46,465 nt of DNA from Planctomycetaceae bacterium (GCA_021732845.1 JAKFUF010000088.1:1-46465), one strand, 5' to 3'; counted from the first letter of the stretch, positions 16,513 to 24,870 are shown. Notes: generated by a model not told the origin, from the letters alone. Program-made: numbers and translations.

Positions 16513-17059
16513 GGCACTGTTTATAAAGTGATTGTCCGAGCCTGGCGAGATACATTCGTATGCAGGCGAGGCGGATCATACCGAGGTAGTTGACGGCAGT
16601 CTTTTCGAAGCGGCTGAAGATGCGTCGGAATTCGTTGAACCTGCTGATGAGCCGCTCAATGACGTTGCGGCGGCGGTAGGACTCATGGTCGAAGTCGGGG
16701 TTGTCGGCATCGATGGCTTTTGTCCCCTTCTCGGGGATCACAGCCTCGACTCCCTGCAGCTTGAGCGGGTCGATGATGGCGGCTGAGCGGTAGGCCTTGT
16801 GACCCGCCAGGGCATCCGGCTGAACGAAGTGCTGCAGCGTCGGATCGCTGATTTCCGTCTGGTTCCACAGTTCTTCGAACAGCTGCGTTTCACGGGTCTG
16901 CCCGGGGCTCAAGACAATGCTCAGCGGCGTGCCGTCGCCCGCGCAGATGATGTGGAGTTTCGTGGAGAAACCGCCGCGGGAACGGCCAGGGGCGTGATCG
17001 TCGGGTTCGTCGGGATCCCCTTTTTTCCGCCCCCCCGGCACACTGGTGGGCACGGACAA
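16513..17059 (-). CDS. IS5 transposase, orfB (catalytic part)
   Basis: The second frame, entering near 17036-17020, carries the rest of the transposase: RKKGDPDEPDDHAPGRSRGGFSTKLHI, GTPLSIVLSPGQ, ALAGHKAYRS and RRNVIERLISRFNEFRRI with the catalytic Glu. Going from orfA to orfB needs a +1 (or -2) shift within C7 (17030-17036) and T6 (17021-17026) tracts, that is GGGGGGG-CGG-AAAAAA in the transcript. A homopolymer indel would have the same effect. The frame has no stop inside the element: it reads through the left terminus (LYKQCL) and out into the neighbouring gene to 16277, so the end given is the element boundary. Confidence 0.8.
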
Positions 17060-17381
17060 TCGTGCCGTCTATGCACCACACGCTGTGGTCAAACCGCTCG
17101 TCCTCGCTGAACCGCTGCTGAAGCCACGTGAAGATCCTGGCCAGCGTCCCATCGGAGGTCCAGCGGTCGAAGTGGGCATACACCGTCTCCCATGCCGAGA
17201 ACTCTTCCGGCAGGTCGCGCCACGGCGTGCCAACACGCAGCATCCAACAGATCCCGTCCATGATCTCGCCGGCCGGCTTGGGCGGACGGCCTGTCGTCTT
17301 GCGCTCGGGAAACATGTCCCAGATCTCATTCCATTCCTCATCCGACAGCCGATGCCGTACCATCCTAGTGCCTCCATCCAT
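16890..17381 (-). CDS. IS5 transposase, orfA (N-terminal part)
   Basis: A 163-codon frame encoding the N-terminal IS4/IS5-type domain: HRLSDEEWNEIWDMFPERK, GICWMLRVGTPWRDLPEEF and SVWCIDGTIVRAHQ, where D of IDGT is the first DDE residue. Beyond about residue 115 the frame leaves the family sequence (AEKRGSRRTRR...), so the product of interest needs a shift into the second frame. The first 56 residues are about 85% alike to the N-terminal part of the chimeric transposase at 1249-2196. ATG at 17381 lies about 65 bp inside the right terminus. Confidence 0.85.
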   Translation of the reverse strand: MDGGTRMVRHRLSDEEWNEIWDMFPERKTTGRPPKPAGEIMDGICWMLRVGTPWRDLPEEFSAWETVYAHFDRWTSDGTLARIFTWLQQRFSEDERFDHSVWCIDGTIVRAHQCAGGAEKRGSRRTRRSRPWPFPRRFLHETPHHLRGRRHAAEHCLEPRADP

Positions 17382-17431
17382 GGACTGTTTCCGCGATCCT
17401 TGCAGCTCCCCACAATCACGCCAAGGGCAGT

Positions 17432-18388
17432 TTATAAACAGTGCCTAGTCGATCCAGCAATCGCCAGTTCTGAAAGCAGGAGATCAATTGCGAGGTTGCT
17501 GGTACGATCAACAGCTTCCTCCGTATTCGACCCATTGTGCGAACCGAAGACGCATTGATCAAATTTCTGAAGGACACTATCGACGCCGAGGGGCTCTGTT
17601 TCAAATACTTCGAGCGCAGCCGAATGGACCTTGTTCGATTCAAGTGAAGAAGCAAGTGCGACTTCATCGATTAGCTGACCGCGAGAAACATTCACGATTC
17701 TTACTCCCGGTTTGCACCGCAGCAGCAGTTTCTCATCGAGCATGTGTGTTGTTGCTGGATTCAGACTGCAGGTGAGCACGATGAAGTCGGCGTGCTCGAC
17801 GTTGGCGGGCCAGGTATGTTTAGTGACCAGGGAATCCAATTCCGAGCTTGCGGTCGCAAATGGGTCGTAGACGTTGACTCTCATGTGGCTCGCAAGAAGC
17901 CTCCGTGCGGTGCACTTTCCTATATCGCCGAATCCCACAAGTGCAACCACTTTGTCTCGTAGTGAGATCCCTCTCGGCTTCGGCCAATTACCCTGATGCA
18001 CCCCGCTGCTTATCCTAAACAGATCACGTGCAAGCGTGACAATGTAGGCCATTGCGATATCGGCCACCTCGTCACCGAACATTCCTGGCGTATTTCTGAT
18101 CCGAATCCCCAGTGCAGATGCACCATCAAGGTCGACGTTGTCGACACCCACTCCCCACTTCACTGCAGCTTTCAGTCGACCGGCAACGCCTGCCTGAAGT
18201 ACGCGCCGAGTGGCAGGATCATCCCCGATTATCCATCCGTCGTACTGTGGCAGTATTTCAACTAGTGAGTCCTCAGACAGTGTTTGGATTATTTGCGGGC
18301 ATGTGACATTTGCTCCGGCTTCTTCAAAGCGGTGTTTAAAACGATCAATCGACCGCAGCATTGGAGGACAGGTGATCAGTATGTGCAT
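17432..18388 (-). CDS. D-isomer-specific 2-hydroxyacid dehydrogenase, last residues replaced by an IS
   Basis: About 318 residues from ATG at 18388 (MHILITCPPMLRSID); the open frame extends further up but would overlap the cytidylyltransferase gene. It has the two-domain layout of the family: KWGVGVDNVDLDGA with the substrate-side loop, then the NAD-binding VVALVGFGDIGK (G-x-G-x-x-G, near residue 147), VNVSRGQLIDE, LEVFETEPL and the catalytic His in FGSHNGSNTEEAV. It resembles phosphoglycerate/erythronate/lactate dehydrogenases and would oxidise or reduce a 2-hydroxy/2-keto acid, possibly for a sugar-acid precursor. The final residues HCL and stop come from the IS terminus. Without the IS the frame would read ...GSTRLRQD-stop, so the enzyme is probably intact. 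Confidence 0.82.
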   Translation of the reverse strand: MHILITCPPMLRSIDRFKHRFEEAGANVTCPQIIQTLSEDSLVEILPQYDGWIIGDDPATRRVLQAGVAGRLKAAVKWGVGVDNVDLDGASALGIRIRNTPGMFGDEVADIAMAYIVTLARDLFRISSGVHQGNWPKPRGISLRDKVVALVGFGDIGKCTARRLLASHMRVNVYDPFATASSELDSLVTKHTWPANVEHADFIVLTCSLNPATTHMLDEKLLLRCKPGVRIVNVSRGQLIDEVALASSLESNKVHSAALEVFETEPLGVDSVLQKFDQCVFGSHNGSNTEEAVDRTSNLAIDLLLSELAIAGSTRHCL

Positions 18389-18422
18389 GCGATGAGCCTT
18401 TGCTACCGCGACCTGAGAGGAA

Positions 18423-19136
18423 TTAACGCGCCTTTTCTTTTTGCAGCTGTGTTGCCACAATTTCCGCGAGCTGCCATCCGTCTAAATCGTCTATGTCAAA
18501 GGATTCCAACCTCGGTGTCTCGAAGAGTGCCGGCTTTGCTCCAATGCGCGCCTGCCTAATCTCGAAGCTCTCCGCCGAGAACACGTAGAGGTTAGAGTTC
18601 TCTTCAAACCACGGCTCGAGATCTTGTGTTCGAATTAGGTTTTTGGGGTCATGATTGACTGCTGTGCCGTCTGCACGATAAAATCGAGAAGTGAATCGAT
18701 TTACGGCGAACAGACTGTCCGCAGTGCTGCTTGATAGCTGTCTTTGGTATTCCGCTAGAGCCTTCTGAATGGTTCGACTTGAAAGCAGTGGATTCGTCGT
18801 GTGTGTCATCACATAGCAGTCAGCGGGGACATTGGTGACGTCGTCCGCAAGAACTAAATTCATGCTAACGCAGTCGCCGCACAAATGTGGCTTTCGATCC
18901 CGAATTATTACTTTACCGTCGGATTGCAAGCCGTGTCTCGCTAAGATTTCTCGAGCATCCGTGTTTATAACGACCAAATCGATTTCTTCGAGTGATAGCA
19001 ATGTTTGCAAAATCCACTGAAACAGCGGCTTTCCAGCGAATTGTCGGAAATTCTTCCCCTTGATCCGCTCGCTGTTGGCCTTCATTGGCAGTAATGCTAC
19101 ACAGGACGGCCGTTTTGTGGTTTCTCGTGAATCCAT
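18423..19136 (-). CDS. Acylneuraminate cytidylyltransferase family protein (CMP-sugar synthase-like)
   Basis: A 237-residue protein with the cytidylyltransferase signature ALLPMKANSERIKGKNFRQFAGKPLFQWIL (residues 14-43), where the R/K-rich loop binds CTP. It continues with VVINTDAREI, then THTTNPLLSSRTIQKAL and SLFAVNRFTSRFY, matching NeuA/KdsB-like enzymes. It should activate a sugar acid or related compound with CTP to give a CMP- or CDP-linked donor. Stop and next start are 35 bp apart from the 2-hydroxyacid dehydrogenase, so the two likely act in one pathway. No sialic- or legionaminic-acid synthase is present in the window, so the substrate is not identifiable; a non-canonical acid is possible. 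Start ATG at 19136. Confidence 0.85.
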   Translation of the reverse strand: MDSRETTKRPSCVALLPMKANSERIKGKNFRQFAGKPLFQWILQTLLSLEEIDLVVINTDAREILARHGLQSDGKVIIRDRKPHLCGDCVSMNLVLADDVTNVPADCYVMTHTTNPLLSSRTIQKALAEYQRQLSSSTADSLFAVNRFTSRFYRADGTAVNHDPKNLIRTQDLEPWFEENSNLYVFSAESFEIRQARIGAKPALFETPRLESFDIDDLDGWQLAEIVATQLQKEKAR

Positions 19137-19184
19137 AGTTCTTTCCTAAAGCTTCGTGAGTTCAGAACCTTTAACGGCTTCCCG

Positions 19185-20021
19185 CTAGTCGCTGTTACGA
19201 AGCGGACCGGTCGCAATAGCAGTTTCGTTGCTTGCGTGTTCATAGACCATCTGTAATTCATTTCCTCGAGACTCGGATCGGACGGAGATGTAGCGCGCGG
19301 ATTCGAGGAGTGAAAGGCATTCTGCCAGGGAGCTTCCAAACAATGGCAGGAATTGCGGGTGGAATTCGATGAAGATGAGGCGTGGCGGCCTCGATGCAAA
19401 GAGCACCTTCATACCAAGCAATGCATGCCACTCCGCCCCTTCTATGTCAATTTTTAAAATATCTGGCGGTCGGATTTGTAGTCGGGTTATTGCGTCGTCA
19501 ATAGAAATAGAGTCGACAGTAATTGATCCGGTGCATGCCCCAGCGCGGCTCTGCAGCCTAAGTGAAGGGGAGAAACCAGACTCACCGTCGGTGAATAATG
19601 TCTCAGTTCCGGATGTAGCGGCCACGGCGAACGGCAGGATCTTTATGTTCTGTCGTCGATTAAGTTCGATGTTTTGGGCCAATCTCTCTCGGAGTTCTGT
19701 ATCGGGTTCGAACGAATAGACACAACCCATGTGCGCCTTCATTGACGCTACCACGGTGTAGATGCCCAACTGCGCCCCAATATCATAAACCACATCGGTC
19801 GGTTTGAGCATCGTTGCGAAGAGGTTTATGGACGCCGATTCTCCGCCTAGGCTTCCAATGCGATATTCATCAATTGGACTTCTAAGTATAAATAGCAGCG
19901 GCTCGCTCAACGAAGGGATGCTGATAGATGTTGTGCGTTCAGTTGGTGCGGATCTTGAAATCTTCAGAAAGTCGCTCAGAACTGCTAAGCCTGCTTTGCA
20001 TTTGCTGATAAGAACTCGCAC
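19185..20021 (-). CDS. FkbM family SAM-dependent methyltransferase
   Basis: A 278-residue protein starting with GTG at 20021. It has the Rossmann methyltransferase set of the FkbM family: VVYDIGAQLGIYTVVAS (SAM-binding G-x-x-x-G near residue 96), VYSFEPDTELRERLAQNIELN, SISIDDAI, ILKIDIEGAEWHALLG and LIFIEFHPQFLP. Members O-methylate sugars of antibiotics, O-antigens and capsules. Located between the exporter ATPase and the cytidylyltransferase genes, it may methylate the growing or terminal residue of the polysaccharide. That would provide the cap recognised by the C-terminal domain of Wzt, as shown for some ABC-exported O-antigens. The capping role is inference; the family is clear. Composition is notably AT-richer than the gmd/fcl region. 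Confidence 0.87.
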   Translation of the reverse strand: MRVLISKCKAGLAVLSDFLKISRSAPTERTTSISIPSLSEPLLFILRSPIDEYRIGSLGGESASINLFATMLKPTDVVYDIGAQLGIYTVVASMKAHMGCVYSFEPDTELRERLAQNIELNRRQNIKILPFAVAATSGTETLFTDGESGFSPSLRLQSRAGACTGSITVDSISIDDAITRLQIRPPDILKIDIEGAEWHALLGMKVLFASRPPRLIFIEFHPQFLPLFGSSLAECLSLLESARYISVRSESRGNELQMVYEHASNETAIATGPLRNSD

Positions 20022-20381
20022 GGCTTCATCTTTCGTTCGAAATTTGAATTCGGGACTGGGTCAGCACGCTAAGTCCACACCATGCCAGCCCGTTTTGTCA
20101 CCTACTCGGTATATAAGACGCGAACGTTTCACAATCGCCGGGTCTTAAGTCGGTTGGCAATACGTCTTCAAATATAAACTGCTATGGCCGCAGTAGGGGC
20201 CCGAGAATGGTCGATTCAGGTATTACGTATTTGAATGGCCCCGTCGCGTAACATTCACCACCGCAGAACTTTTAGACTTAGGTGCCAACGACAATTCGCA
20301 GTTTCTTGTGATGTGACCGATATTGCTCACGCTATTGACGCCTATGCGGAATTGAAACCCATGCCGTCACCTGTTTGTGTT
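20022..20381. other. Intergenic region between wzt and the FkbM gene
   Basis: About 360 bp with no convincing gene on either strand. The sequence is relatively AT-rich and would contain the leader of the FkbM methyltransferase gene transcribed to the left. The gap size suggests a separate promoter for the distal half of the locus, but no -35/-10 pair stood out clearly enough to name. Confidence 0.6.
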
Positions 20382-21602
20382 TCAGTGGTTGAGGATTAAT
20401 TGGCAGTCGGCGATTGTGTTTTGCGAGGTGTGACTTATTATCAATCGGTGTTGCTTGTAGGACCAGACGAGTATCTCGCCCTGTGTGCTCGTCACGGTGA
20501 ATGACAAGTGGTAGGTTCCTCGCTTCAATGGTATCGATGACAGCTCTAGTGTGAATTCCGTGGTGCCGCACTGCAGCATCAGCAAATGATCCTGCGCGGG
20601 AAATCTTCCATCAGCTGCGACTCCGCCGGAAGCGTTGTAGATGAAAATGCCAATCGTGAAATCATCGATGATTTTCGTTGAAGTCAGTGAGAAACGGATG
20701 CTAAGTGGCTGACCGCTGTTTAGTTTTTCATATGCCGGAAACGCTGAGAAAGTGCGAATTGGGTCGCTTAGTGACAAGAAAGGTTGGTCGCCGTCCCCTT
20801 CGTTTTCTGCATTCAGCAACTCGTATTGTAAAACACCCTCGGCTGGTGTCCCGTAACTACAGGCGGTCCCCCGGGTCATTACCAAGGTCCTGTCGCAAAT
20901 TCGTGATATTTGGTCCATGCTGTGAGAAACGAAAACTACGGCTGCTTTTTTGCGCATGTTGGAGATCCGTCTGTAACATTTACTTCGAAACGATGCGTCA
21001 CCGACCGCCAAGACTTCGTCAAGTAGCAAGATATCCGGTTCCAGTGCTGTCGCAACGGCGAAGCCAAGTCGCACTTGCATCCCGGAGCTGTAGCATTGCA
21101 CGGGTGAGTCAATGAACTCTCGGATGTCTGCAAAATCGATGATTTCGTCGAGTTGTTTTTCGATTTCTGTGTTTGTTAAGCCGAGTACGGAGCCATTGAC
21201 ATATATATTCTCTCGTCCACTGAGAATTGGATTAAATCCGGCACCCAATGCAATTAGTCCGCCAACTCGACCGTGCATTTCAATGAGCCCTTGATCCGGC
21301 CTGACAAGGCCATTGAGCATCTTGAGCAGCGTCGTTTTGCCTGCTCCATTGCGACCAATCAATCCAAGACATTCGCCGCGTCGCAATTCGAAGGAAACAT
21401 TGTTGACCGCCCAGAATTCGTCCCGGCGCAATTGTGAGTTGGCGTTTTCCGGTTGATCCGCGTCGGACCTGCCAGCGTGTCCGTGAACGAAGGGGTTCAA
21501 CTCGGAGAGCATGTCGCATGCGCCGTACCAGAGCGACCTCTTCAGGGACCGGCAGAACTTCTTTGAGGAGCGGTCGACACGGATCAACACTTCTTCGCTC
21601 AT
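20382..21602 (-). CDS. wzt: ABC transporter ATP-binding protein Wzt with C-terminal carbohydrate-binding-type domain
   Basis: A 406-residue polysaccharide-export ATPase. Residues 62-265 form the nucleotide-binding domain: Walker A GRNGAGKTT (83-91), signature YSSGMQVRLGFA (171-182), Walker B LLLDEVLAVGD (192-202) and the H-loop VFVSHSMD. SGRENIYVNGSVLGL is typical of the KpsT/Wzt/TagH subgroup. Residues 275-406 form an extra beta-rich domain (PLSIRFSLTSTKIIDDFTIGIFIYN, then YHLSFTVTS) like Wzt-C, which in characterised systems binds the modified non-reducing end of the glycan before export. The gene starts 30 bp after the permease stop. It sits with Wzm in the inner membrane and exports undecaprenyl-diphosphate-linked polysaccharide. 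Confidence 0.92.
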   Translation of the reverse strand: MSEEVLIRVDRSSKKFCRSLKRSLWYGACDMLSELNPFVHGHAGRSDADQPENANSQLRRDEFWAVNNVSFELRRGECLGLIGRNGAGKTTLLKMLNGLVRPDQGLIEMHGRVGGLIALGAGFNPILSGRENIYVNGSVLGLTNTEIEKQLDEIIDFADIREFIDSPVQCYSSGMQVRLGFAVATALEPDILLLDEVLAVGDASFRSKCYRRISNMRKKAAVVFVSHSMDQISRICDRTLVMTRGTACSYGTPAEGVLQYELLNAENEGDGDQPFLSLSDPIRTFSAFPAYEKLNSGQPLSIRFSLTSTKIIDDFTIGIFIYNASGGVAADGRFPAQDHLLMLQCGTTEFTLELSSIPLKRGTYHLSFTVTSTQGEILVWSYKQHRLIISHTSQNTIADCQLILNH

Positions 21603-21632
21603 GAAAATCCAGTTACGGTAAAGCGCTGGGGG

Positions 21633-22619
21633 TCAGTTGCCGATTCGGGCAATGATATGGGGCATGGACAGACGGTACATCGCCCAGCCACCAAAAAGCA
21701 GGAGGACCGCCACAGCCGTCACCGCGGCGAATGCTCCGAGTTGATTGACGCCACCGATTGTCAGCCAGTCACGGGTCGAGGTCACCAGCGGGGTGAGCGG
21801 ATTCCAGTGGGCGAGGATGCCCGCTACTCCTGCTTTTGGCTGGGGATACAGGACCGGAGTCAGATACATTAGAAACATTGTGCCGAGGGGAATGGCATGC
21901 TGAATGTCTGAGTAGAGCAATCCAATCGGCGTCAAGACAATCCCAATTGCGAACCCGACGAGGATCAGCGCCATCAGTCCGAACGGAAACAGCAGGATTG
22001 TCGACGGGGGGGCGATCTGAAACCAGACGCACACACCGGCGAGCAGTACGAGGCGAATCTTCAGCCGAAACACAACCTGCATGAGGCCCGAGAGAAGGAT
22101 CGCCTCGCGCGGAAAATTGATCCGTGTGAGCATGGACCTGGCGGCCGCCATACTGCTGAGGGGGCAATTTAGAGCGTCCACGAACGCCTGCCAGATGATG
22201 GTGCCGATCATGGCAAAGGCCGGATAGGGGATGCTGGTTCCCTGGATGGCAATGATTCCCTGGGAATCCAGGAAAACAAACGGAAAGGCGGCGACCAGCG
22301 GCGGGATGAACGCCCAAAGAATGCCCAATAGACTCTGGCGGTATTGGGCGCTGGTGTCGCGCACGAAGAGCCGCCAGGCCAGCTCCCGCGATGCCAGCAG
22401 GTCGCGACCCATCTCCTGCATCATCAGCACGGGATGGCGCAATGGTGACTCGGCGGTATAGACAACCACTCGCAGGTGTGATGCCAGACCGGCAGAATCC
22501 GCGATGGGAGTGATTGCCCCCCCAGCATCCAAGTCGCACTGACTGGCTGCCGCAGTTGAAAGCGTCTCGGAATTCGTCAAAGGGAGCACCACCGGATCAG
22601 GTTTCGCACAGGACAGCAC
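21633..22619 (-). CDS. wzm: ABC-2 type polysaccharide export permease Wzm
   Basis: A 328-residue membrane protein starting with GTG at 22619. About 65 hydrophilic residues precede LASRELAWRLFVRDTSAQYRQSLLGILWAFIPPL, the amphipathic gate-helix and first membrane helix signature of Wzm/KpsM/TagG permeases. Six predicted membrane segments follow (PFVFLDSQGI..., TILLFPFGLMALILVGFAIG, LGTMFLMYLTPVLYP, AVTAVAVLLLFGGWAMY). SDIQHAIPLGTMFLMYLTPVLYP is a well-conserved ABC-2 segment. Partners with Wzt to flip the finished lipid-linked glycan across the cytoplasmic membrane. The N-terminal extension is longer than usual and low in complexity, so the true start may lie downstream. Confidence 0.9.
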   Translation of the reverse strand: MLSCAKPDPVVLPLTNSETLSTAAASQCDLDAGGAITPIADSAGLASHLRVVVYTAESPLRHPVLMMQEMGRDLLASRELAWRLFVRDTSAQYRQSLLGILWAFIPPLVAAFPFVFLDSQGIIAIQGTSIPYPAFAMIGTIIWQAFVDALNCPLSSMAAARSMLTRINFPREAILLSGLMQVVFRLKIRLVLLAGVCVWFQIAPPSTILLFPFGLMALILVGFAIGIVLTPIGLLYSDIQHAIPLGTMFLMYLTPVLYPQPKAGVAGILAHWNPLTPLVTSTRDWLTIGGVNQLGAFAAVTAVAVLLLFGGWAMYRLSMPHIIARIGN

Positions 22620-22643
22620 ATTGAAACGCCGGCCAACTTCAAT

Positions 22644-23720
22644 TCAGATTGCTTGTTCATTGCCCAGCCGCCGCCGCCATGCATCAACGATCTGCCGAAC
22701 CGTCTCATCGAGCGACACGGTGATGTCCCACGCCGGATAATGCTCGCGCATCTTGGAAAGGTCGCTGTAGTAGCAAATATGGTCGCCAATCCGGTTCTCA
22801 TCGACATAAGAATACCTCATCGGCTTCCCGCTGTACTTTTCGGCAATCTTAAAGGCTTCCAGGATCGAGCAGGAGTTTGGGCGGCCGCCGCCGATGTTGT
22901 ACACCTCGCCGCAGCGCGGCGAGCGGATGAACTCGTGGATGAACCGAGCCACATCCTGGGAGTGGATGTTGTCCCGGACCTGTTTCCCCTTGTAGCCAAA
23001 CACCCGGTATTCGCGCCCCTCCAGATTGCAGCGGACGAGAAAACTCAGAAAGCCATGAAGTTCGACACCCGTGTGATTCGGTCCGGTCAGACAGCCACCG
23101 CGCAGCGCGCAGGTGGGCATGCCGAAATAGCGGCCATATTCTTGAACCATTACGTCGGCCGCGACCTTGGACGCTCCGAACAGCGAGTGCTTCGACTGGT
23201 CGATGCTGAAGGACTCCGGGATCCCGTTGGAATATTGGGGGTCGGCATAGTCCCAGCGGGTCTCCAGTTCCCGCAGCGGGATGGAATTCGGCCGGTCGCC
23301 GTAAACCTTGTTCGTGGACATGTGAACGAACGGAGCCGCCGGGCACACCTGACGCGCCGCTTCCAGCAGGTTGAGCGTACCCACGGCGTTGGTGTCGAAA
23401 TCGTCGAAGGGAATTGCGGCAGCGCGGTCGTGACTGGGCTGCGCGGCGGCATGGACGATTGCGTCCGGCCGGACATCGCGCAGCAGCTTGAGAACTCCAC
23501 CGCGATCCCGGATGTCCAACTCATTGTGTTGAAAACGCTGCAGGCTGGCTTCCAGACGCCGCTGGTTCCAACGGGTGTCGCCCGCCGCGCCAAAAAACAC
23601 GGCGCGCTGGTTGTTGTCGACACCATGAATCTGCCAGCCCTGAGCATCGAAATAGACACTGACTTCCGATCCAATCAGCCCTGAGGAGCCGGTGATCAGG
23701 AGTTTGCGGGTGGTGATCAT
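22644..23720 (-). CDS. RfbE/CDP-paratose 2-epimerase-like NAD-dependent epimerase
   Basis: A 358-residue extended SDR. Glycine motif [10 protein letters not shown] (residues 11-20), then [39 protein letters not shown] and [19 protein letters not shown], followed by [15 protein letters not shown]. The overall pattern is that of CDP-paratose/CDP-tyvelose 2-epimerases, which invert C2 of a dideoxyhexose via a keto intermediate. However, the usual Y-x-x-x-K reads F-G-A-S-K ([17 protein letters not shown]), so the catalytic Tyr is Phe. As I recall, this is shared by a subfamily of related proteins and may mean a different substrate or acid/base residue. No CDP-glucose pathway genes are in the window, so it may act on another nucleotide sugar. 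ATG at 23720. Confidence 0.78.
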   Translation of the reverse strand: MITTRKLLITGSSGLIGSEVSVYFDAQGWQIHGVDNNQRAVFFGAAGDTRWNQRRLEASLQRFQHNELDIRDRGGVLKLLRDVRPDAIVHAAAQPSHDRAAAIPFDDFDTNAVGTLNLLEAARQVCPAAPFVHMSTNKVYGDRPNSIPLRELETRWDYADPQYSNGIPESFSIDQSKHSLFGASKVAADVMVQEYGRYFGMPTCALRGGCLTGPNHTGVELHGFLSFLVRCNLEGREYRVFGYKGKQVRDNIHSQDVARFIHEFIRSPRCGEVYNIGGGRPNSCSILEAFKIAEKYSGKPMRYSYVDENRIGDHICYYSDLSKMREHYPAWDITVSLDETVRQIVDAWRRRLGNEQAI

Positions 23721-23796
23721 CAGTGCTGATTGAGGCCTTCTTGAATTGCCTTCTGAAGTTCAAGCGTGGGCTGCAGCTCCGCTCGAATCAAAGTCC

Positions 23797-24840
23797 TCAT
23801 TCGGACCGGACGGTCGACGGGAACGAGCCGGCGTGGACTTCAACACGGGCCATCTCCCAGTCTGCCTCAACCATGAGCCTCGCCAGGTCGGCGAAGGTCG
23901 TTTTTGGCTCCCACCCGAGCAGATCACGGGCCTTTGAGTAGTCTCCCAGCAGCAGTTCGACCTCCGTCGGGCGGAAGTAGCGGGGGTCGATTTCGACGTA
24001 ATCTTCCCAGTCGAGCCCCAGGGTGCCGAAGGCGACGTCCAGGAACTCGCGAATCGTGTGCGTTTCGTTGGTGGCGACGACGTAGTCGTCGGGCTCGTCA
24101 CGCTGGAGCATGAGCCACATCGCCTCGACGTATTCCTTGGCGTAGCCCCAGTCGCGGCGGGAGTCGAGGTTGCCGAGATACAGCTTTTCCTGCAGCCCCT
24201 CCTTGATCCGGCCGGCGGCGCGGGTGATCTTGCGGGTGACGAATGTTTCGCCGCGGCGGGGAGACTCGTGGTTGAAGAGGATCCCGTTACAGGCGAAAAG
24301 GTCGTAGGCTTCGCGGTAGTTCACTGTCTGGTGGAAGGCGAAGACCTTGGCGCACGCGTAGGGGCTGCGCGGCCGGAACTCCGTGGCTTCCGACTGCGGG
24401 GCCTCGCGGACCTCGCCGTACATTTCGCTCGAGGAGGCCTGGTAGACCCGGACCTCCTTGCGCTTGTTCAACTGCCTGGCGGCCTCCAGCACGCGGAGCG
24501 CGCCGTTGGCGACGACATCCACGGTGTAGAGCGGATTGTCGAACGACACACGCACATGACTCTGCGCGCCGAGGTTGTAGATCTCGTCCGGCTCGATGTC
24601 CAGCACCAAGTTCGTCAGGCTCTGGCCGTCCGCCAGATCTCCATAGTGCAGCTTAAATTCGGCACCCTGCTCGTGCGGATCCTGGTAGATCCGTTCCAGC
24701 CGGCCGGTGTTGAAGGTGCTCGCGCGGCGCACCATGCCATGCACTTCATACCCCTTCGCCAGCAGGAGTTCGGCCAGATAGGACCCGTCCTGGCCCGTGA
24801 CGCCGGTGATAAAGGCTTTGCGCCTGCCGGTTTCAGCCAT
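23797..24840 (-). CDS. gmd: GDP-mannose 4,6-dehydratase
   Basis: A 347-residue extended SDR with every Gmd hallmark: [19 protein letters not shown] (NADP-binding, residues 9-27), [45 protein letters not shown] with the catalytic Ser/Glu, [19 protein letters not shown] with Tyr and Lys, [39 protein letters not shown] and [13 protein letters not shown]. It converts GDP-D-mannose to GDP-4-keto-6-deoxy-mannose, the precursor of GDP-L-fucose. It is the next gene after fcl, 30 bp from its stop. Starts at ATG 24840. Length and motifs indicate a fully functional enzyme. Confidence 0.96.
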   Translation of the reverse strand: MAETGRRKAFITGVTGQDGSYLAELLLAKGYEVHGMVRRASTFNTGRLERIYQDPHEQGAEFKLHYGDLADGQSLTNLVLDIEPDEIYNLGAQSHVRVSFDNPLYTVDVVANGALRVLEAARQLNKRKEVRVYQASSSEMYGEVREAPQSEATEFRPRSPYACAKVFAFHQTVNYREAYDLFACNGILFNHESPRRGETFVTRKITRAAGRIKEGLQEKLYLGNLDSRRDWGYAKEYVEAMWLMLQRDEPDDYVVATNETHTIREFLDVAFGTLGLDWEDYVEIDPRYFRPTEVELLLGDYSKARDLLGWEPKTTFADLARLMVEADWEMARVEVHAGSFPSTVRSE

Positions 24841-24870
24841 TCAATCGCACCTTCAAGGGAGGCAACTCGG

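Larger units (their letters stand above)
16513..17445 (-). mobile_element. IS5-family (IS427-type) insertion sequence
   Basis: A 933-bp element with 15-bp perfect terminal inverted repeats: GGCACTGTTTATAAA at 16513-16527 and its reverse complement ending at 17445. It is flanked by TA on each side (16511-16512, 17446-17447) in a C-TA-G target, consistent with the YTAR target of the IS427 group. It encodes two overlapping frames on the minus strand. It is inserted in the last codons of the 2-hydroxyacid dehydrogenase gene and separates that gene from its original downstream neighbour at 16491. Confidence 0.92.
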
